From a bacterium (GTDB lineage: Bacteria; Cyanobacteriota; Vampirovibrionia; Gastranaerophilales; JAILCC01): a stretch of DNA of 64,000 nt. The position numbers and the translations under genes were made by a program. A model generated the notes under the pieces. It was not told the origin of the DNA, did no database searches, and was given only the letters and a program-made list of their open reading frames with translations. Each line of letters begins with the position of its first letter. Position 1 is the stretch's first letter. The stretch covers positions 102,049 through 166,048 of the forward strand of contig JAILCC010000019.1 in assembly GCA_024680555.1 (NCBI GenBank), given 5' to 3'. Positions 8,462-17,104 of this stretch are shown in pieces.

Positions 8462-9556
8462 GTGTTAAGAGCAGGTATTGTAGGTTTACCAAACGTAGGA
8501 AAGTCAACTCTTTTTAATGCCTTGACTTCTTCAAAAAAAGCAGAATCAGCTAACTATCCATTTTGCACCATAGAACCAAATATTGGTGTTGTTATTGTGC
8601 CTGATGACAGACTGCAGGTTCTCAGCGACCTGTGCAATTCAAAAGAAATCATACCTACAGCAATAGAATTTTGTGACATTGCTGGTCTGGTTAAAGGTGC
8701 AAGTCAGGGCGAAGGTCTGGGAAATAAATTTCTTCATCATATAAGAGAAGTTGATGCGATAATCGAAGTTGTGAGGTGCTTTGACGATCCCAACACAGTC
8801 CATGTGAACGGAAAAGTTGATCCCATCAGCGACATCGAAGTAATAAATATGGAGCTTGCTCTTGCTGATTTAGCTTCTATCGAAAAGCGAACAGAAAGAA
8901 TTTTAAAAAGTGTAAAATCAGGTGACAAACAAGCTTTGTTGGAAAAGGAAGTAATAGATAAAGTTCAGGAATTTTTGGAAAACGGCAAATTCTTTACGGA
9001 AAATGACTTTACCGATGAACAAAAACCTTTTCTAAAAGGAATGCATTTGCTTTGTGCCAAACCGATTATTTATGCGGCAAATGTTTCCGAAAGCGATATC
9101 GCAACCTCTAATGACTATGTAAAAAAAGTTCAGGAATACGCAAAAGATAGAAATGCCCAAGTCGTTATAATTTCAGCGCAAATTGAATCCGAGCTTGTCG
9201 AACTTGATAAAGAAGAAGCAAAGGCATATTTGGCTGATTTGGGTGTTGAAAATTCAGGCGTAGAAAGAATGATAAACGCAGTATATGACCTTTTGGGGTT
9301 GAGAACTTTCTTTACTGCGGGAGAAAAGGAAACAAGAGCCTGGACTATTCCTGCGGGAGCCAAAGCTCCTCAAGCGGCAGGTGTTATCCATACCGACATG
9401 GAAAAAGGCTTTATCAGAGCGGAAGTAACAGGATATCAGGACTTTGTTAATGCAGGTTCGTACACCGCTGCAAGAGAAAAAGGGCTGACTCGTTTGGAAG
9501 GAAAAGACTACGTAGTAGAGGATGGAGACCTTTTGCACATTAGATTTGCGCAATAA
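8462..9556 (+). CDS. ychF: Redox-regulated ATPase YchF (OLA1 family)
   Basis: A TRAFAC-class P-loop NTPase of the Obg group that prefers ATP and binds ribosomes in studied members. It starts with GTG, with AAAGAGGT about 7 nt upstream. P-loop GLPNVGKST (residues 8-16), switch II DIAGLVKGAS with the family-typical replacement in the G4 motif (NVSE), and a C-terminal TGS domain (TFFTAGEKETRAWTI to the end VVEDGDLLHIRFAQ). The 364-residue length matches. It lies directly behind leuB. Confidence 0.96.
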   Translation: MLRAGIVGLPNVGKSTLFNALTSSKKAESANYPFCTIEPNIGVVIVPDDRLQVLSDLCNSKEIIPTAIEFCDIAGLVKGASQGEGLGNKFLHHIREVDAIIEVVRCFDDPNTVHVNGKVDPISDIEVINMELALADLASIEKRTERILKSVKSGDKQALLEKEVIDKVQEFLENGKFFTENDFTDEQKPFLKGMHLLCAKPIIYAANVSESDIATSNDYVKKVQEYAKDRNAQVVIISAQIESELVELDKEEAKAYLADLGVENSGVERMINAVYDLLGLRTFFTAGEKETRAWTIPAGAKAPQAAGVIHTDMEKGFIRAEVTGYQDFVNAGSYTAAREKGLTRLEGKDYVVEDGDLLHIRFAQ

Positions 9557-9608
9557 AACTTCTATTTTTATCAAAAAGATATTATAATATTATTAAAGAA
9601 TTAGGCTT

Positions 9609-11231
9609 ATGTTGAATTTAAAAGAAAAAAACGAAGAAAATAAAATATACAAAGAAGTCGAAAGCAGAATAATATCCTTGCAAAAATCGAACAGGCTTGA
9701 GGATGCCATCGACATATGCAAAAGTGCAATTGATACCGATCCGACAAATGCTAAGTGGCACATATACCTTGGCGACATATATATTCAAAAACACAGAGAT
9801 ATATATTCAACAAAACAGTATATTGATGATGCCATAACAGAATATCAAAGAGCACTGGAAAGCAACATAAGTCCTGCAGTCGCTCATTACAAAATTGCTT
9901 TTGCATTTTATCTGAAAGGTGATTTGGATAAAGCATTACGCCAAATAAATGTTGCGCTGAAGCACAAAGATTATGATGCAGAATATTATTACTTAAAAGC
10001 AAAAATACTTGCCAAGAAAGATGCTCTTACAGAATCTTACGAACTTTTGGCAAAATCCATAAAGTACAGCCACTTTAACAACGCAAGGGCGCATTATCTG
10101 TCATTGATAATCAATAAAGTACTGGCAAAGGATAACAAGAAATTCTTTTCTAATTTAAGACACCTTGTTTGCACAATCTTGCAGTTCCCATTTGATATAA
10201 ATGCCATAAAAGCAACAAAAGAAAGAATTACAAATCTTATAAAATTTTACCCCACCGTATTTAGGGGAGCCTATTTGGAAAAAATCGGCGCTGTTGACAG
10301 TGCGATAGACTTGTATATTGATAAAATCGAAAAAGCACCCGGTTTTTTGGATTTGTACATTCTTCTGGGTAATGCATACAAAATGATTGGCAAATATGAA
10401 GAAGCAGTGGACGAATACAGGATGGCAATCTGGCACGATCCTTTGAATGTTCCCGCATACAAATGTTTATGCCAATTATATGAAGAAATTGCGGAATACG
10501 ACAAAGCTGCGGAAATGTATAAAATCCTGATAAAAATACAACCCCGTTTTCCGGTTTTATATAGTAATTTAGGCTACATCCTTTACATGAAAGGTGAAAT
10601 TGATGAAGCTATTCAGTATTATCAAATGGCTATCAACTTGAACCCGAGCAACGATTGGACGAGCTTTGTTTCCCAAATGTTGGCACATATACAACATGAA
10701 GCTAAACAAAATTATGATGCAGCTATCAGCGCATATCAGAATGCCCAACAGCTCAACCCTAATGATATGGAAGTATATTTGAATTTAGGCAGCGTTTTTT
10801 ACGATAAAGGCGATTACGCAAGTTCTCAAATGATATACAGAATTGCATTGGAAATTGACCCGAATAACTCAAGACTGCATTGTAACCTTGCATATCTGCT
10901 ATGGGGAAAAGGTGAAATAGATGAAGCAATGAAAGAATATAAACTGGCAATAAAATTTGACCCGAATTATGATATTGCATACAACAACCTTGGAGTGCTT
11001 TACCTTGATGATTTAGGGAAAGTAAAAGAGGCTATAGACTGCCTTGAAGATGCAATAAAATCAAATCCAAATTATGCGTTAGGCTATTATAATCTCGGCA
11101 GAGCTATGGTTGTTTGCGGAGACAAAATGGAAGCCGCAAGGTTATATCAAATTGCACTTGATATAAATAAGATTACAAACGAAATCGATCCAATGGAAAT
11201 TCAAGAAAGATTGAATAATCTGTTTGAATAA
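9609..11231 (+). CDS. Tetratricopeptide-repeat protein
   Basis: 540 residues made almost entirely of TPR helix pairs, at least nine recognisable (for example AVAHYKIAFAFYLKG, LYILLGNAYKMIGKYEEAV, LYSNLGYILYMKGEIDEAI, VYLNLGSVFYDKGDY, AYNNLGVLYLDDLGK, ALGYYNLGRAMVVCG). There is no signal peptide, so a cytoplasmic scaffold or adaptor is likely. TATAAT at 9583-9588 predicts a 14-nt leader without a clear Shine-Dalgarno. It ends 70 nt before the convergent phosphodiester glycosidase gene with no obvious hairpin between. Partners cannot be named from sequence. Confidence 0.88.
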   Translation: MLNLKEKNEENKIYKEVESRIISLQKSNRLEDAIDICKSAIDTDPTNAKWHIYLGDIYIQKHRDIYSTKQYIDDAITEYQRALESNISPAVAHYKIAFAFYLKGDLDKALRQINVALKHKDYDAEYYYLKAKILAKKDALTESYELLAKSIKYSHFNNARAHYLSLIINKVLAKDNKKFFSNLRHLVCTILQFPFDINAIKATKERITNLIKFYPTVFRGAYLEKIGAVDSAIDLYIDKIEKAPGFLDLYILLGNAYKMIGKYEEAVDEYRMAIWHDPLNVPAYKCLCQLYEEIAEYDKAAEMYKILIKIQPRFPVLYSNLGYILYMKGEIDEAIQYYQMAINLNPSNDWTSFVSQMLAHIQHEAKQNYDAAISAYQNAQQLNPNDMEVYLNLGSVFYDKGDYASSQMIYRIALEIDPNNSRLHCNLAYLLWGKGEIDEAMKEYKLAIKFDPNYDIAYNNLGVLYLDDLGKVKEAIDCLEDAIKSNPNYALGYYNLGRAMVVCGDKMEAARLYQIALDINKITNEIDPMEIQERLNNLFE

Positions 11232-11300
11232 CTCTAAAATCGGTGTTGTATAATATGACTTAAAATACACTATCAAAGCGGAATAACTCTGTAATGAATT

Positions 11301-12584
11301 TTATGTTCCTCTGCCGTCTGCTCTTACCAAACGCATATCGTTTTCTTCGTATATAACAAGCGCATTACTTAGCGGAATACCGCCTTTTACGGATGGGTTA
11401 TTTACGGTCATTCCGTTAAAATACATTACGCTTGAGCCGCCGCCGTCAAGATTCATTGCATTATAGCAACCTATGCTTTTCATAAAGTATGCAAGTTCTG
11501 CCAATGTAAGACCTACAGAGCTTTCTTCTCTGCCATCAGCTGTTACCATCATAAACCTGCCGTCTTTGGTATAACCTATAGCCGTTCTCGGATTTCTTCC
11601 GCCAACTGCATTGAGTTTTTCTTCCGCAGTATCAACAAATATTTCGCCATCTTTTACCAAATACGGACCGCCGCTTATTATGTGCTCTACATCAGCCCAT
11701 TTTTCATCACCGACTTTTATATCAAGATTTATATTTTTTTCATAAAAAAACGGTTCTAATTTCGATTTTGGTCCCGATACAACATAACCATATTCGGGAA
11801 TAGGAATAGAACCGTCTGAAATATTTATAACTTTGCCTCCCAATACCGCAATATTTGCTCCATACTTGGGTGCAGGCGGGGAATTTAATCCCCATTTTTT
11901 GTTATAAACTATTACGTACGTTGAAAGCATTCTTGGTTGGTTTATATTATCTATGGTCAATTCTTTCTTTTTGGCTTTTAATTTTGAATTAAGAGTAACT
12001 CTGTCCATTACAAACTCATTTCCCTTTATACCCATTGCCACCCTGTTATATATCGGGCCGGTTAAGAGTTCTCCGTCAACCATCATTGTCCCCAACGGAA
12101 CACCTGTTTGCGGTTTGAAATATGAACCATTAATAGCAGCAATTGCCTTTTCCTTTTGCGCAAGATTTCGTATTGAAACCCTTTTATTTAAAACATCTGA
12201 TGCCATAACCGGCTTGAGCTGCAAATTTTCATTTATATTAGTATTTATTTCCACTATATTCAACCTTACAGGTCTTCCGCTATAGTATTGAGTCATTCTT
12301 ATATGTTTAACGCCGTCTTTGAGTGTAAGAATTGTGCTCCTTGGATATCTCTTTTGAACATCAATTCTCCAATTTTCTTTTTCGGCACTCTTGTCTAAAA
12401 GAAAAAGTTCTGCCTGAGTAGAAGCAGAACTTGAGTGTGTGTTTGTGATATTCATAGCAATTTCTTTTGCGCTTGTATATATGGAGTTATTAAGCCCGAT
12501 TGACAATAGTACGAGGTAGGCAGCGCTTGAAACAAGCAACTTTGCGACCAATCTTTCATCCTGCCATACCGCCGAAGAAATCAT
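11301..12584 (-). CDS. Membrane-anchored phosphodiester glycosidase domain protein (NAGPA/DUF2233-like)
   Basis: 427 residues. One hydrophobic segment (about 14-32, LLVSSAAYLVLLSIGL) near the N-terminus acts as anchor or uncleaved signal. Residues about 110-415 match the NAGPA/DUF2233 fold, whose members remove sugar-phosphate caps or process exopolysaccharide: AINGSYFKPQTGVPLGTMM, RTAIGYTKDGRFMMVTADG and the end motif MNLDGGGSSVMYFNG are hallmark strings. The start has an ideal GGAGGT 6 nt upstream, inside a short upstream ORF whose TGA overlaps this ATG. Expected location is the periplasm or cell surface. Substrate unknown. Confidence 0.85.
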   Translation of the reverse strand: MISSAVWQDERLVAKLLVSSAAYLVLLSIGLNNSIYTSAKEIAMNITNTHSSSASTQAELFLLDKSAEKENWRIDVQKRYPRSTILTLKDGVKHIRMTQYYSGRPVRLNIVEINTNINENLQLKPVMASDVLNKRVSIRNLAQKEKAIAAINGSYFKPQTGVPLGTMMVDGELLTGPIYNRVAMGIKGNEFVMDRVTLNSKLKAKKKELTIDNINQPRMLSTYVIVYNKKWGLNSPPAPKYGANIAVLGGKVINISDGSIPIPEYGYVVSGPKSKLEPFFYEKNINLDIKVGDEKWADVEHIISGGPYLVKDGEIFVDTAEEKLNAVGGRNPRTAIGYTKDGRFMMVTADGREESSVGLTLAELAYFMKSIGCYNAMNLDGGGSSVMYFNGMTVNNPSVKGGIPLSNALVIYEENDMRLVRADGRGT

Positions 12585-12727
12585 GTTCGCACCTCCGACC
12601 TTGGGATAAAGTCCTTGATGTTAACAAATACATTCCCCAGCCACGTCGTAAACAAAAATAAGTCCCTTGCAATCTCTTGAAAGTTCAGAGATAAAAAAGT
12701 ATCATGATTATCTAGGGTTGCCGCCAT
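12581..12727 (-). CDS. Small ORF (48 codons) translationally coupled to the glycosidase gene
   Basis: A short reading frame, starting MAATLDNHDTFLSLNF and ending FIPRSEVRT. AAAAAAGGAG lies 7 nt before the ATG at 12727; an ATG two codons earlier is too close to it. The stop TGA overlaps the next gene's ATG (ATGA, 12581-12584), and its last codons contain that gene's GGAGGT. An extended -10 promoter lies upstream at 12761-12769. This arrangement is that of a real coupled gene or a leader peptide controlling the downstream gene. The middle (LFLFTTWLGNVFVNI) is hydrophobic but short for a confident membrane span. No family recognised. Confidence 0.6.
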   Translation of the reverse strand: MAATLDNHDTFLSLNFQEIARDLFLFTTWLGNVFVNIKDFIPRSEVRT

Positions 12728-12760
12728 GACCATGCTCCTTTTTTAAGGACTTCTACTACA

Positions 12761-12769
12761 ATTATAGCA
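12761..12769 (-). promoter_or_regulatory. Extended -10 promoter of the small ORF/glycosidase operon
   Basis: On the minus strand TGC-TATAAT, predicted +1 near 12754, about 27 nt before the small ORF start. Confidence 0.55.
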
Positions 12770-12834
12770 TATTTCTAAGACAGCTTCAAGCCTTTGATAA
12801 CGTGTATTTTGGACAATTATTAAGAATTTTAAAT

Positions 12835-13467
12835 ATGAAAAAAGATATTAGGAAAATTATAGAAATTTTAAATGGACAAAATCTCCCGAGAACTGATTTT
12901 GTTCAATTGATGGAGGGGCTGAAAAATCCTTATTTGGTGCTTATATTCTGCATTCTCAGCCTAAGAACCAAAGATGAAACCACCTATCCCGCCGCATTAC
13001 GTCTGTTTGAACTGGCAAAAACCCCAAAAGATATGATGGAAAAATCAGAAGAGGATATAGCAAAAGCAATTTATCCGGTCGGTTTTTATAAAAATAAAGC
13101 CTCTCAAATTAAAGAGCTTTCAAAAAAACTTATTGAAGAATACAACGGACAAGTTCCATGTGACATAGAAGAGCTATGCAAATTTAAAGGTGTAGGAAGA
13201 AAAACCGCAAACCTTACAATGGCAAAAGGCTTTGGCAAACCGGCGATTTGTGTGGATGTTCATGTGCATAGAATTTGTAACCGTATCGGATACGTCCAAA
13301 CCAAAGAACCTGATGAAACGGAATTAGTGTTAAGAAAACAATTGCCAAAAGACTTGTGGCTTGATATAAATACAATATTAGTAACTTTCGGACAAAATAT
13401 TTGCCGCCCGATAAATCCAAAATGTGATATATGCAAAATAAAAAAATATTGCAATAGTGCCCAATAA
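12835..13467 (+). CDS. nth: Endonuclease III (DNA glycosylase/AP lyase)
   Basis: A base-excision repair enzyme removing oxidised pyrimidines. The start at ATG 12835 (MKKDIRKIIEILNG) is preferred to an upstream GTG at 12802, which would add eleven atypical residues; neither has a good Shine-Dalgarno. The helix-hairpin-helix with catalytic Lys is in FKGVGRKTANLTMAKG, the catalytic Asp is in CVDVHVHRICNRIG, and the C-terminal iron-sulfur ligands follow C-x6-C-x2-C-x5-C exactly (CRPINPKCDICKIKKYC). At 210 residues it is the normal length. It is divergent from the small ORF. Confidence 0.95.
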   Translation: MKKDIRKIIEILNGQNLPRTDFVQLMEGLKNPYLVLIFCILSLRTKDETTYPAALRLFELAKTPKDMMEKSEEDIAKAIYPVGFYKNKASQIKELSKKLIEEYNGQVPCDIEELCKFKGVGRKTANLTMAKGFGKPAICVDVHVHRICNRIGYVQTKEPDETELVLRKQLPKDLWLDINTILVTFGQNICRPINPKCDICKIKKYCNSAQ

Positions 13468-13617
13468 CCTGTATTGTAAACAATTGTAACAACTTCACTT
13501 GAAAGCCTAAAGTTTCAAAAAATTATGCCGATAAAGTATTTGGACATTATTAGCTATAGGAATGCCTTTGGCATGGATAAAATGTTATGCAATACAATTA
13601 TATAAGGAGATAAATAA

Positions 13618-15684
13618 ATGGAAATTTCAAAAGTTAATTATGCTGAAATCGCAGGTAAGTTTAACTTAACAGATACTTCATTTGATACTTACGATGTCAA
13701 CAAAGACGGTAAAATAACCGAGGAAGACATGACTGCGGCAACTGATGACTCCGTCAAAACCACAATCAAACGCTTACTTAATGCTGCAGATGAAGAGTCT
13801 TCAGTAGAAAAAGGAGGTACCGAAAAAGAAGGCACTCCTATAGAAAAAGACGCAATAACCGAAGAAAATGCGGAAAAAGCCGCAGAAGACATAATTGATT
13901 CGGTTAAAAAAGGTGTCAATGATCCCAAAAATGCAAAAACCCTGAACCAACTTCAAAACATGGGGCTTACATTAACAAAAGAAATTGAAGCCTGCGCAAC
14001 TATCTCCAAAATACTTGAAGCCAAAATAAAAACACAGGATGAAGAACTGAAAAAAATAGAAAAAGAAAAAGAAGAAAAAGCACAAGAATATGCAAACAAA
14101 GAAAAAGATGTTGAATCCAAATCAGAAGAATTAAGCATTGCAGTAAGAGAAACATTGGCAGCAGCATCTGCATTATCCGAAGAACGACAACAATCAGCTG
14201 ATGCAATAATCAAAAAATGCGTTAAAGATTATGCCAATGGTGAATACCCCAACCAGTCTCTCCAAGCTGTAATTGAAACAAATTTATTTAACAATGCTTT
14301 CAGTACCTCAATATTGAAAAACCGAATTGCAGAAAATGAATTTCTTGGGGCTGAAATAAACAATCTTTGTGCAGAAATTGACACACTTGTCGGAGATATC
14401 AAATCCATATCAGAAAAATACAATGCAAAAAATGCCGAACGCAACAATACAAATAGTCTTTTAAACGGCATAACCGATGCTGCAACAAAAGCAAATCAAC
14501 AATATCAATCAGGTTATGAACGCCGAGAGACAATGCGTCAAGAAATCATTAACCAATATAAGGTTCAAGGCGTTACTGCCGGAGACAAAGCTACAGACAA
14601 CAACCCTCAAGTCCAAAAACTCGGCGAATTCTTGGATAATAAAGAACTTGATAATATGCCGTTTGCCGATGCTTGGGCTATATTAACACAAACCTTTGAC
14701 CAATGCGGTTTAAAATTCAATGAAAATACCGGTGCTATTTCTATCCCATATGGACACAATGCCGGAGCTAAAAACATATATAACGCATTAAAAGATGCTT
14801 TGACGAGAAACTATAAAAATATCGTTTCCCAATACGAAGATCAGGAAGAAGGCTTTGAAGATGACGAACAACCTGCAGCAGGCGGTGTTACAAACATCAA
14901 CAGAACCGATCCTATATCATTTACAAACGGCGATATAAGATATGACTTTATAAGTGACAAGAACAAGAACGGAGTATTAGATAATGCATCCGAATTTGTC
15001 GGCGCAAAAAATGGTTGGAAAGAAATGGAAGCATTTGACAAAAACGGCGACGGAATATTATCCGGCGATGAATTGAAAGATATAACCCTCGCTGCCACAA
15101 ACCAAACAAACGGTCAATTTAATTTCGTATCTGCAGAGGAAGCCGGCATTGAATCAATTAATCTCAATTCTTTCAAAATGCTAAATCAAAAAGAAGTAAA
15201 TAAAGATATTACCGTCGGAACATTCCAAATCAACATGACAGATGGACAAACTATTGAGGGCAAACAAACCGAAGATACAAACAGGAACATTGCCAATACG
15301 TATTCAACAATGTTTGGTACCAAGATTGAAGATCGTACAGGTGCTTACGATGACAATCCGTTCATGGAAGAGTTTGCAGAGACAACTGATACTGCCCAAG
15401 CAATATCAAAGGCAGAAGAAACAATAAGCTCTGCACAAACAGAAGCCGATAGCATTATTCAAGAAGGCGAAATGCAAGTAAATCGCAAAGCGGAAGACGG
15501 CACAATTGAAGGCGAACGAGCAAAATCAGAAGCCGATAAAAAAGCTGAAAAAGCAGAAAAAGCAGCCAAAAAGAAAGAAGAAGCCAAGGCTGAAGAGGAA
15601 AAAGCCGAAGAAAAGAAAGCTGAAGAAAAGAAAACCGCAGAAAAAAAGGCAGCAGCAAAAAAAGCAGGGGCTAAGAAAAAATAA
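13618..15684 (+). CDS. EF-hand / coiled-coil protein with Lys-Glu-Ala tail
   Basis: 688 residues, no signal peptide. An EF-hand/dockerin-type loop sits at residues 26-37 (DVNKDGKITEED). The first 62 residues align with those of the protein encoded at 23436-25121. Residues about 110-320 are long coiled coils. Around 440-490 two further Ca-type loops occur (DKNKNGVLD and DKNGDGILSGDEL) in a setting resembling the RTX-associated domain also present in the 1442-residue protein at 49313. The last 65 residues are almost only Lys, Glu and Ala. AAGGAGA precedes the start and a hairpin follows the stop. Calcium-dependent scaffolding or secretion is inference; function unknown. Confidence 0.8.
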   Translation: MEISKVNYAEIAGKFNLTDTSFDTYDVNKDGKITEEDMTAATDDSVKTTIKRLLNAADEESSVEKGGTEKEGTPIEKDAITEENAEKAAEDIIDSVKKGVNDPKNAKTLNQLQNMGLTLTKEIEACATISKILEAKIKTQDEELKKIEKEKEEKAQEYANKEKDVESKSEELSIAVRETLAAASALSEERQQSADAIIKKCVKDYANGEYPNQSLQAVIETNLFNNAFSTSILKNRIAENEFLGAEINNLCAEIDTLVGDIKSISEKYNAKNAERNNTNSLLNGITDAATKANQQYQSGYERRETMRQEIINQYKVQGVTAGDKATDNNPQVQKLGEFLDNKELDNMPFADAWAILTQTFDQCGLKFNENTGAISIPYGHNAGAKNIYNALKDALTRNYKNIVSQYEDQEEGFEDDEQPAAGGVTNINRTDPISFTNGDIRYDFISDKNKNGVLDNASEFVGAKNGWKEMEAFDKNGDGILSGDELKDITLAATNQTNGQFNFVSAEEAGIESINLNSFKMLNQKEVNKDITVGTFQINMTDGQTIEGKQTEDTNRNIANTYSTMFGTKIEDRTGAYDDNPFMEEFAETTDTAQAISKAEETISSAQTEADSIIQEGEMQVNRKAEDGTIEGERAKSEADKKAEKAEKAAKKKEEAKAEEEKAEEKKAEEKKTAEKKAAAKKAGAKKK

Positions 15685-15703
15685 TAAAAGTATAAAAGCA
15701 TAT

Positions 15704-15736
15704 AAAAGCCGTTTCCATTTATTGGAGCGGCTTTTT
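15704..15736. terminator. Convergent terminator
   Basis: AAAAGCCG/CGGCTTTT stem with an inner TCCA/TGGA pairing, A run before and T run after. It overlaps the stop codon of the minus-strand SpoIID-like gene and can serve both sides. Confidence 0.75.
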
Positions 15737-16610
15737 AATAACTGTTTGATATATTTGCCAATTTCACATTTGTATAAAAATAAGCAAGTATTTGATATGC
15801 GTTATACCCATGGTTTGCAAGATAATTTGCTCCGTATTGCGACATTCCCACACCATGACCGTGCCTTGGAACATTATCGTCAAAACTCGGCACTGAATGC
15901 AAATACGGAAGATTTTTGCACCAAACCTGCCCGCTAGTCGTCGTTTGACCGCCTGCACTTGCATGGTAATATGCAGAGATAACTTTGTTATTATTTACCA
16001 AAACTTGCCCTTTTGTAGCCATCACGGCACTGTTTGTTTGTGGCGTTTCGCTTGATGCACCACCGTATGCTTGGTCTTCCGGGGTATCTTTCAAATCATA
16101 CCCCCGACTTGAACGTTTTCCCATATTAGCTATGGCATAACTTCTCGCCGCAATAGCCTGAGCCTTGTGCGCTTCAATATTCCAAGAACTTGGCATTTCA
16201 GCCGGAACAACCCCTAGCAAATATAATTCCAAATGAATTTCGTTAACTACGGTCAAACCGCCTCTCTTATTGGAAATTCGCAAGTACTGCCTATACCAAC
16301 GCTTCTTTGCCATAACAAAGCCGCTCGGGGAATCCGTTTTGATAACAATATTTTGCGAATTTAATGTATAATCTTTACCTTTCAATTTGACTATAATTGA
16401 ATTTTTTCCGCTTTTTAACCGATATGCGCTCATCGGTGTCAATACCATGATTTCCTGTCCGGAATCGGCATCGTAAATACTGCCTGCCGTTGAAACAGCA
16501 GTAGTCACTTCTTTCGCATCTTCAATCAACCCGATTCGTATTGCAAACGCCGGCGTTGCAAAAAATATTCCAACAACTATAAGTAAAAATAACTGAATAA
16601 ATTTTCTCAT
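15735..16610 (-). CDS. SpoIID/LytB domain protein, exported
   Basis: 291 residues with a signal peptide (MRKFIQLFLLIVVGIFFATPAFA). The SpoIID core occupies about 110-285: YLRISNKRGGLTVVNEI, LYLLGVVPAEMPSSW, AQAIAARSYAIAN, AYYHASAGGQTTTSGQVW and the end RHGHGVGMSQYGANYLANHG. Family members are lytic transglycosylases acting on denuded glycan strands or enhancers of amidases, so a periplasmic peptidoglycan role is expected. The spacer between the HASAGG and HGHGVGMSQ motifs is short. It lies 27 nt behind the 16638 gene and is probably cotranscribed with it. Confidence 0.9.
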   Translation of the reverse strand: MRKFIQLFLLIVVGIFFATPAFAIRIGLIEDAKEVTTAVSTAGSIYDADSGQEIMVLTPMSAYRLKSGKNSIIVKLKGKDYTLNSQNIVIKTDSPSGFVMAKKRWYRQYLRISNKRGGLTVVNEIHLELYLLGVVPAEMPSSWNIEAHKAQAIAARSYAIANMGKRSSRGYDLKDTPEDQAYGGASSETPQTNSAVMATKGQVLVNNNKVISAYYHASAGGQTTTSGQVWCKNLPYLHSVPSFDDNVPRHGHGVGMSQYGANYLANHGYNAYQILAYFYTNVKLANISNSY

Positions 16611-16637
16611 ACAATCCCAATTTACGGACAGTTCTGC

Positions 16638-16931
16638 CTACTCGTTTATTGCACAAAGATGATCTATTATACAAACAGCCAATTTCCTTTGCGTAGCCTT
16701 TGTACAGTTACGAATTGTTTCCAACGCATTGTACAAATTCTCTTTTTCATCATACCAGCGCTTGTCAAACACTTTAAATACAATAAACTTTTCGCTTTTT
16801 TGAATATCCAATTCTTTAAATTTTATATTCAACAGTTCGCAAACAGAATCTTGCATATCAGGTGTCGCATTTTTTAGCATGCTGACAGCCAAACTTAATG
16901 TTGCTTCCGTATCGTACCAGCGTTTAGGCAT
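16638..16931 (-). CDS. Small protein built of two tandem KRWYD repeats
   Basis: 97 residues when started at the ATG at 16931, which follows GAGGGGG by 5 nt; upstream in-frame starts lack a ribosome-binding site. The protein is an internal duplication: KRWYD at residues 3-7 and 57-61, N-x-T at 21-23 and 75-77, Gln at 27 and 81, all offset by exactly 54 residues, each followed by a helical Leu/Cys-rich stretch. No signal peptide. It is upstream of the SpoIID-like gene. I do not recognise the family; tryptophan and tyrosine in the repeat suggest a small binding module. Confidence 0.75.
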   Translation of the reverse strand: MPKRWYDTEATLSLAVSMLKNATPDMQDSVCELLNIKFKELDIQKSEKFIVFKVFDKRWYDEKENLYNALETIRNCTKATQRKLAVCIIDHLCAINE

Positions 16932-17104
16932 CAATACCCCCTCTTTATTCCTTATACATACAGAATAATACAATATACGCAATCGGGCAAGAGTTTTATG
17001 ATTTACATTTGTTTTACCTCCGTTGTTGCACAGTTCAGGACAAAATGTTACAATCAATAAAGTTTGAATTAATACCTTGACGTATAAAGGAAAATGAGGA
17101 CAAT

